From assembly GCF_040373385.1 (NCBI RefSeq), contig NZ_JBDXXH010000009.1, positions 62,001-126,000 of the forward strand: a DNA stretch of 64,000 bases, in the 5' to 3' direction. Positions 1-10,056 of this stretch are shown piece after piece. The DNA comes from Nitratidesulfovibrio sp. (GTDB lineage Bacteria; Desulfobacterota; Desulfovibrionia; Desulfovibrionales; Desulfovibrionaceae). Under the pieces are notes generated by a model. It saw only the letters and a list, made by a program, of their open reading frames with translations. It ran no database searches and had not been told where the DNA came from. The translations under genes and the position numbers were made by a program. Within the stretch, counting starts at the first letter, position 1. Each line of letters begins with the position of its first letter.

Positions 1-1892
1 TCGCGCAGGGCCGGTTCGTCGATCTGGATGACGCCGATGCCGGCAGCCTCGAGGTCGGCCACCTCGTCGCGTATGGCGAGGGCGAGCTGGCGGAATACGG
101 TGGCGCGGGACACGTCGTCGCGCACGAAGCTCCAGCAGGCGATGGTGACCGGGCCGGTGAGCATGCCCTTGACCGGTTTGTCGGTAAGCGACTGGGCATG
201 GGTGATCCAGCGCACGGTCATGGGGCCGGGACGCGAGACGTCGCCGTAGAGCAGGGGCGGCTTGACGCAGCGGGTGCCGTAGCTCTGCACCCAGCCGTTG
301 GCGGTGATGCAGAACCCGCGCAATTGCTCGCCGAAGTATTCCACCATGTCGTTGCGTTCCGGCTCGCCATGCACCAGTACGTCCAGCCCCAGGGCTTCCT
401 GCTCGCGGATGGCGACGGCAATGGCCTCGCGCATGGCGGCATCGTACTGGGCTTCGGTGATCTGGCCGGTGCGCAGCTTGCGGCGCTGCGCGCGGATGTC
501 GGCGGTCTGGGGGAACGAGCCGATGGTGGTGGTGGGCAGCACGGGCAGACGCAACGCGGCGCGCTGGGCGGCGATGCGGGCGGTGTAGGGCGTGGCGCGC
601 CAGCCCATTTCTGGGGTGACGGTACCCGTGCGGACCGCAACGGCGGGGTCGTGGATGGCCGGGCTTGCGGCGCGGGCTGCCAGCGCGGCCCGGTTGCGGG
701 CAAGGGCGGCGGCGGTTTCCGGCGCGTCGGCGCGGCCATTCAGGTCGCACATGTCGGCCACCAGACGCACCTCGGCGCATTTCTGTCTGGCAAAGGCCAG
801 CCACTGTGCCACTTCCGGGTCCAGCCCGGTTTCCGCGTCAAGGTCCACGGGGGTGTGCAGCAGCGAGCAGGAAGGGGCCACCCACACCCGGTCCGGGCCA
901 AGGGCGGCCACAGCGGCGCGCACCGGCGCGGCGGCCTTGTCCGCGTCCGCACGCCACACGTTGCGGCCATTGATGACGCCAAGGGAAAGCGCAATGCCGG
1001 ATTGCGCCACGGATTGAGGCAGGCCGGAGTCGGCGGGCTGCCGTGCTGCGGTGCGGGTCAGGATGTCCAGCGCCGGGGCCAGGTCTTCCGGCCCGCGCAC
1101 CAGATCCAGATGCAGCACGTCCACAGGGAGGGACAGTGCCGTTGCCAGATTGTCGCCCACCGGGGCGAAGTAGCTGGCCAGCAGCAGGGTGGCGTCCGGC
1201 GCGGCCATGCGCAACCGGGCGTAGGCGGGCACGAAGCGCGAGCGGATGTCGTCCGGCAGATCCAGCGACACGATGGGTTCGTCCAACTGGATCATCGGGC
1301 AACGGGCGGCCACCTGCCGCAGCAGCGCGCCGTAGGCGTCGAGCAGGGCGGGCAGCAGCGACCAGCGGGTGCCGCCGTCCACGCGCTTGGACAGCCACAG
1401 GAAGGTCATGGGGCCGGGCAGCACCGCCTTGGGGGTGAAGCCTGCGGCCTGCGCCTCGTCGATCTGGGCCAGCAGGGGGGCGGCATCGGCCGCAAAGGTG
1501 GTGTCTGCGTCCAGTTCCGGAACCAGGTAATGGTAGTTGGTGTCGAACCACTTGGTCATTTCCAGCGGGGCCACGGGGTGGTCGCCGCCCTGGCCGCGCG
1601 CCATGCGGAACATCAGGTCGATGTCGCGCGGGGCATCTCCGTCGCGAAAGCGCGAGGGCACCACGCCCAGCAGCAGGGCGGCGTCCAGAATGTGGTCGTA
1701 CAGGGCAAAGTCGCCCACGGGCGCGACGTCGATGCCCGCATCGCGCTGGAGGGTCCAGTTGCGCAGGCGGATGGCGCGCGCGGCGTCCTCCAGTTGCTGC
1801 CGCGTGGCAGCGCCTTTCCAGTAGTCCTCGACGGCTTTTTTCAGTTCACGGTTGCCGCCGATGCGCGGAAAACCAAGGATGTGAGTACGCAT
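1..1892 (-). CDS. metE: Cobalamin-independent methionine synthase MetE (3' end off the window)
   Basis: Transfers the methyl group of 5-methyltetrahydropteroyl-triglutamate to homocysteine in the last step of methionine synthesis, without B12. The N-terminus reads MRTHILGFPRIGGNRELK, a MetE hallmark; further on are KPVKGMLTGPV and, at the edge, IQIDEPALR. About 630 codons are visible against a usual 750-760 residues, so the C-terminal zinc ligands lie outside the window. The start is ATG at 1892 with GGAGG five bases upstream. A cobalamin riboswitch precedes it, so the gene should be off when B12 is plentiful. Family and start are seen directly; regulation is inferred from the riboswitch. Confidence 0.96.
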   Translation of the reverse strand, partial: MRTHILGFPRIGGNRELKKAVEDYWKGAATRQQLEDAARAIRLRNWTLQRDAGIDVAPVGDFALYDHILDAALLLGVVPSRFRDGDAPRDIDLMFRMARGQGGDHPVAPLEMTKWFDTNYHYLVPELDADTTFAADAAPLLAQIDEAQAAGFTPKAVLPGPMTFLWLSKRVDGGTRWSLLPALLDAYGALLRQVAARCPMIQLDEPIVSLDLPDDIRSRFVPAYARLRMAAPDATLLLASYFAPVGDNLATALSLPVDVLHLDLVRGPEDLAPALDILTRTAARQPADSGLPQSVAQSGIALSLGVINGRNVWRADADKAAAPVRAAVAALGPDRVWVAPSCSLLHTPVDLDAETGLDPEVAQWLAFARQKCAEVRLVADMCDLNGRADAPETAAALARNRAALAARAASPAIHDPAVAVRTGTVTPEMGWRATPYTARIAAQRAALRLPVLPTTTIGSFPQTADIRAQRRKLRTGQITEAQYDAAMREAIAVAIREQEALGLDVLVHGEPERNDMVEYFGEQLRGFCITANGWVQSYGTRCVKPPLLYGDVSRPGPMTVRWITHAQSLTDKPVKGMLTGPVTIACWSFVRDDVSRATVFRQLALAIRDEVADLEAAGIGVIQIDEPALR

Positions 1893-1994
1893 TTCCACCT
1901 CCGGAATGCGTGAAGACAGGTGAGAGCGATTCGCGAGCGCGCGCCCGGGTAACGGGCGGACGCATGCCGGGGTCCGGTTCGCGCGGCCTTGGGC

Positions 1995-2262
1995 TGTGTG
2001 CGGAGGGGACGTCTTCCGACTGACGGGCGGTAGGTGAAAGGCTTCGTAACCACGCGAGCGCCCTTGCGAGGGGCATCGCGCGGTACGGAGCCATGGCCCG
2101 CGCCCTTCCCGCAGGGCCATGCTCCGGCTGCCGTCGCCCTTGCGGGCGAGGCGGCCGCGATGGCCGAACGGTGGACGCGGGCGGCATGCCCGAACACGGC
2201 AGCGCGCCTGTACCGGATTCGCACCGGTTTCCGTTTCCCTTCCACGTCCGAGCATGCAGCGG
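1995..2262 (-). promoter_or_regulatory. Cobalamin (B12) riboswitch upstream of metE
   Basis: On the minus strand the leader has the conserved blocks of this riboswitch in order: AAGGGAAAC, then GGTGCGAATCCGG (near 2213-2226), then a second GGGAAGGGCG block, then a B12-box-like AGTCGGAAGACGTCCC (2006-2021). GGACGT near the 5' end can pair with ACGTCC of the B12 box to close the core. It ends about 110 bases before the metE start. Adenosylcobalamin binding is expected to shut down metE; whether this acts on transcription or translation is not clear from the sequence. Confidence 0.92.
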
Positions 2263-2284
2263 TCTGCGTTGCTCGGGGATGATA

Positions 2285-2320
2285 ACATCACTAAATCAGC
2301 AAATACTGATATAGTGATGT
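2285..2320. promoter_or_regulatory. AT-rich inverted repeat, candidate operator upstream of metE riboswitch
   Basis: ACATCACTAAATCAG (2285-2299) and CTGATATAGTGATGT (2306-2320) are inverted copies matching at 14 of 15 positions around a 6-base spacer. The AT-rich symmetry stands out in GC-rich surroundings and lies just upstream of the riboswitch, where the metE promoter should be. It is probably a repressor operator. An S-adenosylhomocysteine-responsive regulator (SahR) is known for methionine genes in Desulfovibrio, but I cannot confirm a match. Confidence 0.55.
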
Positions 2321-2401
2321 CGTGTCAAGCGTGGGAAGGGACTTTGTCAGCAGATTGCTCTTTGCCGCCACAGGCTGTTGAGAACTCCACATCGCACGAA
2401 G

Positions 2402-2592
2402 GGAAGGACTCCGTTGGAAAAGGAGCCTCTTCCCCGGCCTCCTCCAAAAAATGTTCTGTTGTGTTCATTGGATAGTGCGCAGCCATAAAATATGGGGTTC
2501 CAAGGGGCGGCGGCCGCGTTGCGATCGCCAGCCGTAAGGCTCGCAAGCTCGCCTAACGGCTGCCGTCCTTGGCCGCCGGAGGCGTTCAAAAA
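2402..2592. repeat. Paired hairpin repeat, site 1 (degenerate)
   Basis: The metE-ilvD gap carries a divergent copy of the paired repeat seen at four other gaps in this window. A left imperfect hairpin (about 2402-2440, GGAAGGACTCC against GGAGCCTCTTCC) ends in CCTCCTCCAAAAAATG. The right unit starts AAAATATGGGG and contains the second palindromic module (2521-2565) with GCCAGCCGTAAGGC and GCCTAACGGCTGCCG. The orientation is the same tail-to-tail arrangement as the other sites. The rest of the gap shows no gene. Confidence 0.6.
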
Positions 2593-2615
2593 ACAGACGT
2601 TGTGGATAAGCTGAA

Positions 2616-2649
2616 ACGGCCCGCCGCACCGGGTGGTGCGACGGGCCGT
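2616..2649 (-). terminator. ilvD: Terminator hairpin downstream of ilvD
   Basis: Two 15-base arms (2616-2630 and 2635-2649) form a GC-rich stem with one mismatch around a GGGT/ACCC loop. On the minus strand the hairpin is followed by TTTCAGC, a short U stretch. It lies 35 bases after the ilvD stop codon. Confidence 0.75.
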
Positions 2650-2684
2650 CAATGAATGCAGCGGAGTGCGGGCGTTTCGGCGGG

Positions 2685-4352
2685 CTACTTGCGGTACATG
2701 GCCCCGGTGGCCGCGCTGGTCACCTGGCGGGCATAGCGGCGCAGCAGGGGCGAGGTGACCGGCTTTTCCAGCGGCACGAAGGTTTCGCGCCGGGCGGCCA
2801 GTTCCGCCTCGTCCACCAGCAGGTCCAGCCTGCGGGCGGGGATGTCAATGAGGATACGGTCGCCTTCCTTGACCAGCCCGATGTTGCCGCCGTCGGCGGC
2901 TTCCGGCGAAACGTGGCCGATGGCCGCGCCGCGCGTGCCGCCGCTGAAGCGGCCGTCGGTGATCAGGGCCACGTCTGCGCCCAGGCCCATGCCCGCGATG
3001 GCGGCGGTGGGCGAAAGCATCTCGCGCATGCCGGGGCCGCCGCGCGGCCCTTCGTAGCGGATTATGATGGCGTCGCCCTTGCTGATCTTGCCGCCCATGA
3101 TGGCGGCGTGGGCTTCGCCCTCGGAATCGAACACCCGGGCCACGGCCTCGCGCACCATCATTTCCGGCGCCACGGCAGACTGCTTGACCACCGCGCCCTG
3201 CGGGGCCAGCGAACCCTTGAGGATGGCGATGCCACCCTGTGCCGAATACGGAGCGTCAACGGAATGTATTACGTCGTGATTGAGCACGCGCGCGTTCAGC
3301 TCGGCCAGGTTTTCGGCCAGGGTCTTGCCGGTGACGGTCATGACCGAGGTGTCCACCAGCCCCTTCCTGGTCAGTTCCGCCATCACCGCCGGGATGCCGC
3401 CTGCGGCGTGCAGGTCCTGGATGTGGTGGTGCCCGGCGGGGGAGAGCTTGCACAGGTTGGGGGTCTTGCGGCTGACCTCGTCGAAGATGTCCAGCGTCAG
3501 GTCCAGCCCGGCCTCGCCGAACACGGCGGGCAGGTGCAGCACCGTGTTGGTGGAGCCGCCAAGGGCCATGTCCACGGCCACGGCGTTAGCCACCGCGCGC
3601 GGGGTGACGATGGAGCGCGGGGTGATGTTCTTTTCCAGCAGTTCCATCACCTTCATGCCCGCGTGCTTGGCCAGGCGCACGCGCGCCGCCGTCACCGCCG
3701 GGATGGTGCCGTTGCCCGGCAGGGCAAGGCCCATGGTTTCGGCCATGCAGTTCATGGTGTTGGCCGTGAACATGCCCGCGCACGAACCGCAGCCGGGGCA
3801 GGCCGTTTCGGTCATCTCGTCCAGTTCGGCCATGGTCATGTCGCCGCGCTGCACGCGGCCCACGGCCTCGAACACGCTGATCAGGTCGGTGCGGCCCGCC
3901 AGCGTGCCGCCCGCCAGCATGGGGCCGCCGCTGACCATGATGGACGGAATGTCCAGCCGCAGCATGGCCATGAGCATGCCGGGCACCGACTTGTCACAGT
4001 TGGGAATGAACACCAGCGCGTCGAACGGGTGCGCCGTGGCCATGATCTCGATGGAATCGGCAATGATTTCGCGCGACGGCAGCGAAAAATGCATGCCCTC
4101 GTGGTTCATGGCCAAACCATCACAGACCGCAATGGCCGGAAATTCCATGGGCGTGCCGCCCGCCGCGCGCACCCCGGCCTTTACCGCCGTGGCAATGGTG
4201 TGCAGGTGCACGTGGCCGGGCACCACCTCGTTGGCAGAGTTTACCACGCCCACCAGAGGGCGTTCGATCTCCTCGCGCGTCAGCCCCAGGGCATGCAGCA
4301 GCGAACGGTGCGGGGCCTTCTCCAATCCATGGGTCATCTTTTTGCTGCGCAT
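2685..4352 (-). CDS. ilvD: Dihydroxy-acid dehydratase IlvD
   Basis: Dehydrates 2,3-dihydroxy-isovalerate and 2,3-dihydroxy-3-methylvalerate to the 2-oxo acids in valine, leucine and isoleucine synthesis; an Fe-S cluster enzyme. It has 555 residues, the normal size. Visible family motifs include [16 protein letters not shown] and [19 protein letters not shown], with the conserved cluster cysteines, and GRFSGGTRG near the C-terminus. The start was placed at the ATG reading [17 protein letters not shown], with GAGG nine bases upstream; an in-frame ATG five codons earlier (4367) has no ribosome site. It is followed by a strong terminator. Confidence 0.97.
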   Translation of the reverse strand: MRSKKMTHGLEKAPHRSLLHALGLTREEIERPLVGVVNSANEVVPGHVHLHTIATAVKAGVRAAGGTPMEFPAIAVCDGLAMNHEGMHFSLPSREIIADSIEIMATAHPFDALVFIPNCDKSVPGMLMAMLRLDIPSIMVSGGPMLAGGTLAGRTDLISVFEAVGRVQRGDMTMAELDEMTETACPGCGSCAGMFTANTMNCMAETMGLALPGNGTIPAVTAARVRLAKHAGMKVMELLEKNITPRSIVTPRAVANAVAVDMALGGSTNTVLHLPAVFGEAGLDLTLDIFDEVSRKTPNLCKLSPAGHHHIQDLHAAGGIPAVMAELTRKGLVDTSVMTVTGKTLAENLAELNARVLNHDVIHSVDAPYSAQGGIAILKGSLAPQGAVVKQSAVAPEMMVREAVARVFDSEGEAHAAIMGGKISKGDAIIIRYEGPRGGPGMREMLSPTAAIAGMGLGADVALITDGRFSGGTRGAAIGHVSPEAADGGNIGLVKEGDRILIDIPARRLDLLVDEAELAARRETFVPLEKPVTSPLLRRYARQVTSAATGAMYRK

Positions 4353-4397
4353 TGTCTGCGTCCTCATTGTGTCGGAATTAGGGATGCGGAGAGCGCG

Positions 4398-4655
4398 GGG
4401 GAGAGGGAGAAAACTTTTGAAAAAGTTTTCTCCCTCTCCTCCGCACCCCCTCTCTCTCTTTCAAAACTTTTTATCACAGGGGATGCTGGCGGCGCGGATT
4501 GGTGTGGCGACCGCCGTCAGCTTGCGAGGTGGTGTCCGCAAGACTGTCATTACCCCTAATAAAACGTTTTGGGGAGAAGGGGATGGGGGTTTGGGGGAAG
4601 GGGAGGAACCTCTTTTGGAAAAGAGGTTCCTCCCCTTCCCCCAATCTCCATCGGT
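4398..4655. repeat. Paired hairpin repeat, site 2 (units A and B)
   Basis: This fills most of the ilvD-ftsX gap. Unit A is a near-perfect hairpin (4400-4439) followed by a tail ending TTTCAAAACTTTTT (about 4460-4473). Unit B is inverted: it begins AAAACGTTTTGGGG (4561-4574) and ends with a long stem (4591-4643) closed by a short loop. Unit B lies directly after the ftsX stop in terminator orientation. Neither unit here has the extra module in its loop. Confidence 0.8.
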
Positions 4656-4667
4656 AAATACGTATCC

Positions 4668-5566
4668 CTACCGGCTGCGGACGGCAATCCAACTGCCCAG
4701 AATGCCCATGAGCACGGGCACGGCCAGCAGCAGGGCGGCCTGGTCCGGCGGGGGCAGGCGCAGTTCCAGCAGCAGGGGCGGTACGTTGAGCGCGGTGCGG
4801 AAGCGCCAGTGCACAACAAGCAGCAGCAGGCTGGCCAGCCCCCCGCCCAGCAGCCCCTGCAACGCACCCGCCACCACCAGGGGCAGGCGGATGTACCAGT
4901 TGCGCGCGCCCACCAGTTGCAGGATCTCGATTTCTTCCCGCCGGGTGGACAGGGTGAGCCGTACGGTGTTGCCCACCACCAGCGCCAGCACCACGCCCAG
5001 AAAGCCCACGGTGGGCCAGATCACGAAGCGGCTGGCCGAGCGCCACGCCTTGCCCAACTCGTCGCGCAGGGGCGAAGCGGCCACCCGTTCAACGCCGGGC
5101 ATGGCCTTGAGAAAGGACTGGGTGTCGGCGGACCACTTTTCGGGGTCGGCCTCGCGCGGGGCAAAGGTCAGCAGGGCCGTGGGCGGCAGGGGGCTTTTGC
5201 CGGACAGAAAGCCCATGTCCGGTTCGTTGCCCGACCCGCCGGTGCCGGTTTCGCTCATGCGCCGGGCCAGGGCATCCAGTGCCTCGTCGGGGCTGTAGGT
5301 TTCCAGGCTGGCCAGCCAGGGCATGTGGCGCAGCTCTTCCCACTGGCCGCGCACGTGGGCCATGTCCGTACCGGGGCGCCAGTACACCTGGTACACCGTT
5401 TCCCCGCGCGAGGCGCTGAGTTCGGCGTCCACCGTGGCCAGGGCCATCAGGAACAGCCCGGACAGAAAGACCACCAGCGTCACCGCCGCCATGGACAGCA
5501 GCTGCGCCCACGGGTGCAGGAACAGGTCGGCCACGCCGCGGCCCAGCAGGCGAAAGAGCGTGCGCA

Positions 5567-5570
<4 letters not shown>
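4668..5570 (-). CDS. ftsX: Cell-division permease-like protein FtsX
   Basis: Membrane partner of the ATPase FtsE; in other bacteria the pair couples septum formation to activation of peptidoglycan hydrolases. It has 300 residues and typical topology: one N-terminal membrane segment (about 25-45), a periplasmic loop (about 50-165), then three hydrophobic segments in the C-terminal FtsX domain. The cytoplasmic RREEIEILQLVGA stretch is characteristic. GTG at 5570 and ATG at 5567 are both possible starts; they overlap the ftsE stop, indicating translational coupling. Confidence 0.93.
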
Positions 5571-6430
<860 letters not shown>

Positions 6431-6523
6431 GCTGGCCGCATCAAAGCAAAGCCCGCGCGACATTGCAAGGGGCAAGGGGCAAGGGGGAGGCAAGAGGGGG
6501 GCGGCGTGGCCGGGCAAGAAAAC

Positions 6524-6743
6524 ACGGGGGAGAGGAGGGGCGCTTTTACGGCAGCCGTTAGGTGAGCGCAACGCGCGAACCTTACGGATGGCGATCGCAT
6601 AGCGAAAAGCGCCCCTCCTCTCCCCCGTACCCCCTCACCACCCCGCAAAACTTTTCATTATCAGGGAGTAGCCCGCCAATAGAAAGTTTTGGAAGATGGA
6701 GGTCCGGAGGAAGAAACCTTTTCCAAAAGGTTTCTTCCTCCGG
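6524..6743. repeat. Paired hairpin repeat, site 3 (filled unit C, empty unit D)
   Basis: Unit C has perfect 24-base arms (6524-6547 and 6605-6628) enclosing a 57-base second module (6548-6604) with CCGTTAGGTGAGCGC and GCGCGAACCTTACGG, and a tail ending CGCAAAACTTTT (6644-6655). Unit D is inverted: it starts AAAGTTTTGG (6683), and its perfect 19-base arms CCGGAGGAAGAAACCTTTT (6704-6722) and complement (6725-6743) are separated by only 2 bases. Unit D follows the nrdJ stop in terminator orientation. Its arms and tail match unit F at 61.2 kb. Confidence 0.88.
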
Positions 6744-6763
6744 TTATTCTTGCCTGATTTTCC

Positions 6764-9094
6764 CTACCCGCACTTGGTGAACCCGCAGCCGGGGCAGATG
6801 TAGCAGCCTTCCTGGAACACCAGGTCTTCGCCGCAATCGGGGCAGCGCTGCTTGTCCAGTTCGTTCACCGGGCCGTGGGGGGGCAGTTCGCCCTTCAGGT
6901 AGCGGTTTTCCAGCACCCACGAGATGGCGTCGGGGATGGACAGCAAGAGGCCCTTCTTCTGGAACACCGGGTGCTCGCCGCCAATGCCCTTGAGCTGCTG
7001 GACGATGTCGCGCACTTCCACGCCGGAGCGCAGGGCCAGCGACACCAGGCGGCCGATGGCTTCTGCCTTGGCGGTGATGGACCGGCCCGACTTGCCGATG
7101 GTGGCGAACACCTCGAAGGGCTTGCCGTTGGCTTCGTTGACGGTCAGGTACATGGCCCCAAGGCCGGTGGGCACCTTCTGGGTGAAGCCGTAGACGATGT
7201 CCGGGCGCTGGCGCACGGCGCTCTTGTGGTCGCCGTCGTCCTTGCCGTCGTCCTTCTTTTCGCCCTCGCCGGTGCACAGCACCTGCACGGACTTGCAGCC
7301 GTCGCGGTACACGGTGACGCCCTTGCAGCCCTGCTCGTAGGCCATCCAGTAGATGGCCCGGATATCGTCGATGCTGGCCGAGTTGGGCAGGTTCACGGTC
7401 TTGGACACGGCGTTGTCGGTGTACTTCTGGAAGGCGGCCTGCATGCGCAGGTGCCACACCGGGGCGATGTCCATGGCGGTCACGTACACCCGGCGCAGGT
7501 CTTCGGGCAGGTGGTCCATGGCCTGGATGGAGCCCTTTTCGGCCACGGCTTCCATCAGCTTCTTGCTGTGGCTGCCGGTGTCGCGCAGGGCCGCCTCGAA
7601 GTGGGGGTTCACCTCCACCAGCCGCTCGCCGTCCATGACGTTGCGCGAGAAGCACAGCGCGAACAGCGGCTCGATGCCCGACGAGCATCCGGCGATGATG
7701 GACAGGGTACCGGTGGGCGCGATGGTGGTCACCGTGGCGTTGCGGTAGGGACCCATGTCGCGTTCGGCAAAGGTCGATTCCGCATAGGCCGGGAAGGGCC
7801 CGCGTTCCTTGGCCAGCACCTTGGAGGCGGCGCGGCCCTCGTCCTGCACGAACTGCATCATCCGCTCGCCAAGGCCGATGGCCTCCTGGCTGTCGTAGGG
7901 AATGCCCAATTGGTACAGCAGGTCGGCCCAGCCCATGACACCGAGGCCGATCTTGCGGTTGCGGTGCACGGTTTCGGTGATGCGCTCCAGCGGAAAGCGC
8001 GAGGCGTCGATGACGTTGTCCAGAAAGCGCACGCCCAGATGGATGACCCGCTTCAGTTCCGCCCAGTCGATGGCCTTTTCCGGCGAGGGGTGCGGCAGGC
8101 CGGCGTCCTTGGCCGGAGAGGCCGTGGGGGCGGAGGCGGTGCCGGGCACGAAGAACGCGGAAAGGTTGATGGACCCCAGGTTGCACGCCTCGTAGGGCAG
8201 CAGCGGCTGTTCGCCGCAGGGGTTGGTGGATTCGATCTCGCCCTGCTTCGGCGTGGGGTTGTCGCGGTTGATGCGGTCCAGGAACACGATGCCCGGATCG
8301 CCGCTTTCCCACGCCTTCTGCACCAGCATCTCGAAGACCTTGCGGGCCTTCAGCCGTTCGCGCACCTGGCCGGAATGCGGGGCCACGAGGTCGTATTCCT
8401 CGTCGGCTTCCACGGCCTTCATGAAGGCTTCGGTCAGCCCCACGGACAGGTTGAAGTTGTTGAATTCGCCGTCGCGCTCTTTCGCGCGGATGAACTCGAT
8501 GATGTCCGGATGGTCGATGCGCAGGATGCCCATGTTGGCCCCGCGCCGCGTGCCGCCCTGCTTGATCTGCTCGGTGGCGGTGTTGAAGATGCGCAGGAAG
8601 GACACCGGGCCGGAGGCCACCCCGCCGGTGGAACCCACGCGCGCCTCCTTGGGGCGCAGGCGCGAAAAGGAAAAGCCCGTGCCGCCGCCGGACTTGTGGA
8701 TCATGGCGGCGTGCTTCACGGCGTCGAAGATTTCCTCAATGGAATCGCCCACGGGCAGCACGAAGCAGGCGGAAAGCTGGCCCAGGTCAGTGCCCGCGTT
8801 CATCAGGGTGGGCGAGTTGGGCAGGAACTTCCAGCCGGTCATCAGGTCGTAGAATTCGCGGGCCAGCGCGTCCGCCTTGTAGGGCGACTTCTTGTACTTG
8901 CCTTCTTCGGCGGCGATGGCCCCGGCAATGCGCCAGAACAGCGTGCGCGCGTCCTCGAAGGGCTGACCGTCGGGGCCCTTGCGGTAGTACCGCTTGGCCA
9001 GCACGATCTTTGCGTTGGTGTTCAGGGCCACATCGGGCAGGGCCTCGGGCATGGGGGGCGGGGTGGGCAGGGGCTGGTTCGCGGGGGATGTCAT
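6764..9094 (-). CDS. nrdJ: Adenosylcobalamin-dependent (class II) ribonucleotide reductase NrdJ
   Basis: Reduces ribonucleotides to deoxyribonucleotides using a radical generated from coenzyme B12, so it works with or without oxygen. It has 776 residues. The active-site region NPCGEQPLLPYEACNLGSIN lies near residue 290, and ATVTTIAPTGTLSIIAGCSS is the family barrel-loop motif. The extreme C-terminus is a four-cysteine ribbon-like cluster (CPDCGED then CYICPGCG) plus a final KCG that may serve as the re-reducing dithiol. A Pro-rich N-terminus precedes the ATP-cone-like start. It is a minus-strand gene ending in repeat unit D. Confidence 0.95.
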   Translation of the reverse strand: MTSPANQPLPTPPPMPEALPDVALNTNAKIVLAKRYYRKGPDGQPFEDARTLFWRIAGAIAAEEGKYKKSPYKADALAREFYDLMTGWKFLPNSPTLMNAGTDLGQLSACFVLPVGDSIEEIFDAVKHAAMIHKSGGGTGFSFSRLRPKEARVGSTGGVASGPVSFLRIFNTATEQIKQGGTRRGANMGILRIDHPDIIEFIRAKERDGEFNNFNLSVGLTEAFMKAVEADEEYDLVAPHSGQVRERLKARKVFEMLVQKAWESGDPGIVFLDRINRDNPTPKQGEIESTNPCGEQPLLPYEACNLGSINLSAFFVPGTASAPTASPAKDAGLPHPSPEKAIDWAELKRVIHLGVRFLDNVIDASRFPLERITETVHRNRKIGLGVMGWADLLYQLGIPYDSQEAIGLGERMMQFVQDEGRAASKVLAKERGPFPAYAESTFAERDMGPYRNATVTTIAPTGTLSIIAGCSSGIEPLFALCFSRNVMDGERLVEVNPHFEAALRDTGSHSKKLMEAVAEKGSIQAMDHLPEDLRRVYVTAMDIAPVWHLRMQAAFQKYTDNAVSKTVNLPNSASIDDIRAIYWMAYEQGCKGVTVYRDGCKSVQVLCTGEGEKKDDGKDDGDHKSAVRQRPDIVYGFTQKVPTGLGAMYLTVNEANGKPFEVFATIGKSGRSITAKAEAIGRLVSLALRSGVEVRDIVQQLKGIGGEHPVFQKKGLLLSIPDAISWVLENRYLKGELPPHGPVNELDKQRCPDCGEDLVFQEGCYICPGCGFTKCG

Positions 9095-9468
9095 GTGGCT
9101 GTTTTCCGGTGATATTTTTATAATGTGTTGAATTGCAATGTGATTTTTGTCGTGAGCGCAGTTGTGACCAATCCGTGGTGTAACCCGGCCCGGCGGGAAA
9201 ATCCAGACTCTAGATTTTTTCCACAGTCAGTGTGCGGAATCGGCAAGGTGGCGTGGGCACAGGGCGGACGCATGGAACGACGGAATGATGTCATTTCGTA
9301 ATACGGCATAATGCGCCGGAATCACGTGCGGAAAAAAGATGCGCGAAATGCCGGGTGGGGAAAACGTAGATGACTTTTGGTTAGGAGTTCTTTGGAGGGC
9401 GGCTCTTTAGGGGGATACAGTCTGCGTATATGTCTATGCTTTGGATCGTGGAAGGAGAGCAATATGCG
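9095..9468. other. Intergenic region upstream of nrdJ
   Basis: This holds the presumed nrdJ promoter. It is AT-rich next to the start codon (about 9112-9150), with two CACATT hexamers 15 bases apart on the minus strand. I looked for a cobalamin riboswitch and for paired NrdR boxes and saw neither clearly. GC content drops sharply from about 9360 towards the neighbouring cassette. Confidence 0.4.
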
Positions 9469-10056
9469 TTATAGACCAATGACTCTGTTCCAGTCTGCAA
9501 TATACATGTACATTCTGTGAAACTCGCTAGGTAGCAACATTCTATTGTGTGCAATAAAGTTTCTTGCTTTTTCAAGCTCATCCATCCTTTGTTTTAACCA
9601 GTGTTGCGAGGGGATGAGGTCCTCAAAGTGCTTCCAATTCTCCAAAATTATTGATGATAAATGTCCAAAGTCTATAAAGCCGAGGATGTCGGCTTTCTCG
9701 CCTTCAAGCCATGAATCTGTAAATGCAGATTTTTGGCGTGATTCCGCATAGCTTTTAACATTTCTAGGCAATTTGTCTGCCCAGTTCGGCCCTTCTTTTT
9801 CTTCTAGCCGTTCTCTGATTAAGGAGCGAACTTCGTTTTCAAAGCAATGCAGAACAGCATATAGTCTAGCCATCTCGATAGCGTTGTTTCTCCTGCTAAC
9901 TCCAAAGGGTGTCAACGCCTCAGAGAGTAATCTTTCTTCAGCTTGTCCTTGATCTGCTCCGACCTGTATGCCAGCAGATTGAAATTTGTTTGCTTCGGAT
10001 TCAAACATGACGCCGCGAAACATAAAATCTCGCAAGTCTTTCAGTGGATTAATCAA
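9469..10056 (-). CDS. HEPN-domain protein (Swt1-like HEPN), candidate RNase effector
   Basis: 195 residues, mostly helical. The C-terminus carries ARNFIAHNRM, which fits the R-x4-H motif of HEPN ribonucleases (R165, H170). Assignment to the Swt1-like HEPN group is by pattern recognition and is uncertain. The start is TTG at 10056, chosen because AAGGAG lies seven bases upstream inside the end of the preceding gene; the two genes overlap by 8 bases, so translation is coupled. Codon and base use are markedly AT-rich compared with both flanks, suggesting horizontal transfer. HEPN proteins are frequent in toxin-antitoxin and phage-defence loci; that role here is inference. Confidence 0.65.
   Translation of the reverse strand: MINPLKDLRDFMFRGVMFESEANKFQSAGIQVGADQGQAEERLLSEALTPFGVSRRNNAIEMARLYAVLHCFENEVRSLIRERLEEKEGPNWADKLPRNVKSYAESRQKSAFTDSWLEGEKADILGFIDFGHLSSIILENWKHFEDLIPSQHWLKQRMDELEKARNFIAHNRMLLPSEFHRMYMYIADWNRVIGL

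Noticed and set aside
198..1913. Long plus-strand open frame opposite metE
   Set aside because: Its translation is Gly/His/Gln-rich without any family motif and lies exactly antisense to metE; such frames are a by-product of GC-rich codon use.
2213..2226. tRNA T-loop (GGTGCGAATCC looks like one)
   Set aside because: No acceptor or anticodon stems around it; it is the conserved core of the cobalamin riboswitch.
9095..9468. Cobalamin riboswitch or NrdR boxes upstream of nrdJ
   Set aside because: None of the riboswitch blocks seen at metE is present, and no pair of NrdR-like palindromes could be read.
9381..9581. Small minus-strand gene of 66 codons at the end of the HEPN gene
   Set aside because: It overlaps the HEPN gene in another frame, has no good ribosome site and no recognisable feature.
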